Below, one piece after another: positions 62,425 through 64,000 of a stretch of 64,000 bases of DNA. The DNA lies in the NCBI RefSeq assembly GCF_030730905.1, contig NZ_JAVAMP010000013.1, forward strand, positions 62,001-126,000, read 5' to 3'. The stretch comes from Chengkuizengella axinellae. GTDB lineage: Bacteria; Bacillota; Bacilli; Paenibacillales; KCTC-33759. The position numbers were made by a program, and so were the translations under genes. Every line of letters begins with the position of its first letter. The first letter of the stretch is position 1. The notes beneath the pieces are model-generated. The model saw only the letters and a program-made list of their open reading frames with translations, was not told the origin of the DNA and did no database searches.

Positions 62425-63516
62425 TTATCGAGTAGTTACATAAGCATAAATAATAAAGAAAATAGCAAGCTGAACTACGATTAAAATATTCGGTACAATC
62501 AATATTAAATCAATAATAAAAAATAAAGACAAAATGCCTACAAACAATCCTAAATGATGGATCTTTAATCGATGGTTAACATGTCTGTATTGGTGAAAAA
62601 CTAAGGTTGTAGCTAAGAAATATAATACAACCGATACAAACACAAAAAATACCATGAAATAATAATTCACCTCATATAAGTATAACAATTGCAGTGAAAC
62701 AGCTACCATACTTAAAGAAGTAAAAATGAGCAGATGACCAAAAATAATCGCTTGTCCTGCTGTTTTTAATGTTTTATCCACCTTTTTCTCTAAATTATCA
62801 AAATATTGCCACCACATTGAAATAATCACTATAAACGATACAGCTGAAAACGAAATAGAATATAAATCACCATCTTTAGGATCTAATATAGAAAGAGCAC
62901 TTACAATAGATTCACCAAAGAGAATGATGGTAAACAGTCCAAAACGTTCTAATAAATGAGCAATATTTATTGGATGTTTAATTAAATATTTCCTTCCGAA
63001 TATAGGAAGGGCGATATCCACAAAAATTCCCAAATAAAAGATTAAATATCTGACCCAAGAATCGAAAAAGATGGATAAGGCAGAAATCATGAGGCCAATC
63101 CAAAAAGAAGTTCCCAAATATTGTGCAACTTTTTTGCGATCCCCTTCTTCACGTTTCCGAGCAACAAAGTACTGACTAACTGTAATAATCCGAAGCCCTA
63201 AATAACCAAAAAGAAATGAATAATAATACTCATCAAAATCAACAGACAAACTTGAAATCATAATAAGCGTAAAGAACATTTGAATGATCATAAATACCCG
63301 TTGATGTATCAGATCTTCACCGAACCGATTAATAAATAGCGTTTGTCCTGCCCATGCTCCCCAAATAGGAATCATCATTAATACAAACTTTAATAAATAC
63401 TCTGCATGAATAACTCCTTCTTCAACATGTAAAAGTACATGTGTTGCAGTTGCAATAGCCACAACAAAGACAAGATCATAAAAAAGCTCCAGCCATGTTA
63501 CCCTTTTTTCATGCAT
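62425..63516 (-). CDS. low-temperature-requirement A (LtrA) family membrane protein
   Basis: 363 aa, about ten helices. KRVTWLELFYDLVFVVAIAT at the N-terminus and HLLERFGLFTIILFGESIVS in the middle are diagnostic for LtrA. Integral membrane protein of unknown biochemical role. AGGGGGTTAAAGG precedes ATG. Divergent from a MarR regulator that may control it. Confidence 0.9.
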   Translation of the reverse strand: MHEKRVTWLELFYDLVFVVAIATATHVLLHVEEGVIHAEYLLKFVLMMIPIWGAWAGQTLFINRFGEDLIHQRVFMIIQMFFTLIMISSLSVDFDEYYYSFLFGYLGLRIITVSQYFVARKREEGDRKKVAQYLGTSFWIGLMISALSIFFDSWVRYLIFYLGIFVDIALPIFGRKYLIKHPINIAHLLERFGLFTIILFGESIVSALSILDPKDGDLYSISFSAVSFIVIISMWWQYFDNLEKKVDKTLKTAGQAIIFGHLLIFTSLSMVAVSLQLLYLYEVNYYFMVFFVFVSVVLYFLATTLVFHQYRHVNHRLKIHHLGLFVGILSLFFIIDLILIVPNILIVVQLAIFFIIYAYVTTR

Positions 63517-63582
63517 CCTTTAACCCCCTATGACTATTTGGATATAATTATAATGGTTATTACACTTTCAATTTATACTTGT

Positions 63583-63611
63583 TTGACATTATAACAGTTT
63601 AGTACTAAACT
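63583..63611 (+). promoter_or_regulatory. MarR gene promoter with overlapping palindrome
   Basis: TTGACA (63583-63588), 17 bp, TAAACT (63606-63611). A perfect 16-bp palindrome AGTTTAGTACTAAACT (63596-63611) covers the -10, a typical MarR-type autorepression site. Confidence 0.6.
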
Positions 63612-63636
63612 ATCAATACAGTAGGGAGATACCACT

Positions 63637-64000
63637 ATGAATGAAAAAGACAAAAAATTATTAAATGATAAGGACAAACGCTTAGGTTTATTATTATGGA
63701 TTCGAATTGTGCGTTTTTTTAATAAAAACTCCCGCGAATCCAACCAATTTCTAAATCAATGGAATTTATCCACTGCCCAATTTGATGTAATAGCTCAAGT
63801 TGGTTCATATACTCATGGACGACTAACACAGCAGGACTTAGCAAAACGATCGCTTGTCACAAAAGGGAATATTACTCTATTGTTAAAAAAAATGGAGGAT
63901 GCGAATCTCATTGTACGAGAGAAAGAAAAGAAAAATAAATACATTTCACTTACAGAAAAAGGAAGGCATCTTTATGATGAGGTTGTGCCGCAACAAGGAC
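63637..64000 (+). CDS. MarR-family regulator (cut by window end)
   Basis: 121 codons visible. Helices RLGLLLWIRIVRFFNKNS and FLNQWNLSTAQFDVIAQVGS, then winged HTH LTQQDLAKRSLVTKGNITLL, recognition helix followed by MEDANLIVREKEKKNKYISL (wing) and TEKGRHLYDEVVP. GGGAG site before ATG. Likely represses itself and possibly the divergent ltrA-type gene or something past the window. Confidence 0.9.
   Translation, partial: MNEKDKKLLNDKDKRLGLLLWIRIVRFFNKNSRESNQFLNQWNLSTAQFDVIAQVGSYTHGRLTQQDLAKRSLVTKGNITLLLKKMEDANLIVREKEKKNKYISLTEKGRHLYDEVVPQQG

Noticed and set aside
1-64000. CRISPR array, rRNA operon, intact insertion sequence or prophage
   Set aside because: No regularly spaced repeats, no rRNA sequence, no transposase and no phage structural genes seen; only the integrase relic remains.

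Overview
The window looks like a chromosomal segment of a low-GC, endospore-forming Firmicute. Sporulation and germination genes (YjcZ-type peptide, CmpA, YdcC, a GerB-GerA-GerC operon), Bacillus-type Shine-Dalgarno sites (AGGAGG, many TTG/GTG starts) and the gene order ydcC-alr-ndoAI-ndoA-tex-cmpA-sprT-tRNA(Asn,Ser), which matches Bacillus subtilis, support this. The Nfo with a long tail, the copper-amine-oxidase-type stalk protein and the GH81 glucanase lean towards Paenibacillaceae; the genus is inference only.

Layout. 1-5.8 kb: edge of a secreted GH81 glucanase, YjbQ, an MFS exporter, a GNAT enzyme, YigZ and glucose-6-phosphate isomerase. 5.9-10.3 kb: divergent xylose locus xylR / xylA-xylB with a shared operator region. 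10.4-22.4 kb: housekeeping genes (SDR, two GNATs, transketolase, PurU, endonuclease IV, LysR with a divergent amino-acid permease, proC-proB). 23.1-25.6 kb: an opuA-type glycine betaine ABC operon in which all three genes are broken. 25.7-36.8 kb: DMT exporter, then a sugar (probably xylose) ABC transporter (binding lipoprotein, double ATPase, permease), a chemoreceptor, and a three-component sugar sensor (membrane-anchored binding protein, YesM-type kinase, YesN-type regulator), all on the minus strand. With xylRAB, pgi and tkt this gives sensing, uptake, isomerisation, phosphorylation and pentose-phosphate entry in one neighbourhood. 37.7-42.5 kb: a triplicated pair of OppB/OppC-like permease genes in which copy 1 lost B, copy 2 lost C, and copy 3 is intact. 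42.7-46.8 kb: small zinc-ribbon and charged peptides, an APH-type phosphotransferase, a TetR/MFS operon with two operators, and a small winged-helix protein. 46.9-49.9 kb: a recombination-scarred tRNA region (Asp, Leu, Glu) with duplicated tRNA 3' ends around a shared non-coding core, a tyrosine-recombinase remnant, an XRE regulator with a 23-bp palindrome, and a Cys-rich probable spore protein. 50-58.4 kb: stalk protein, tRNA-Ser/Asn, SprT, CmpA, Tex, MazEF (NdoAI/NdoA), alanine racemase, YdcC. 58.5-64 kb: germinant receptor operon, LtrA-family membrane protein and a MarR regulator cut by the window end.

Start codons were often moved from the longest open frame to the codon correctly spaced from a Shine-Dalgarno site. 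Eight genes of under 65 codons were added by reading. All family assignments are by recognition of motifs; no database search was possible.
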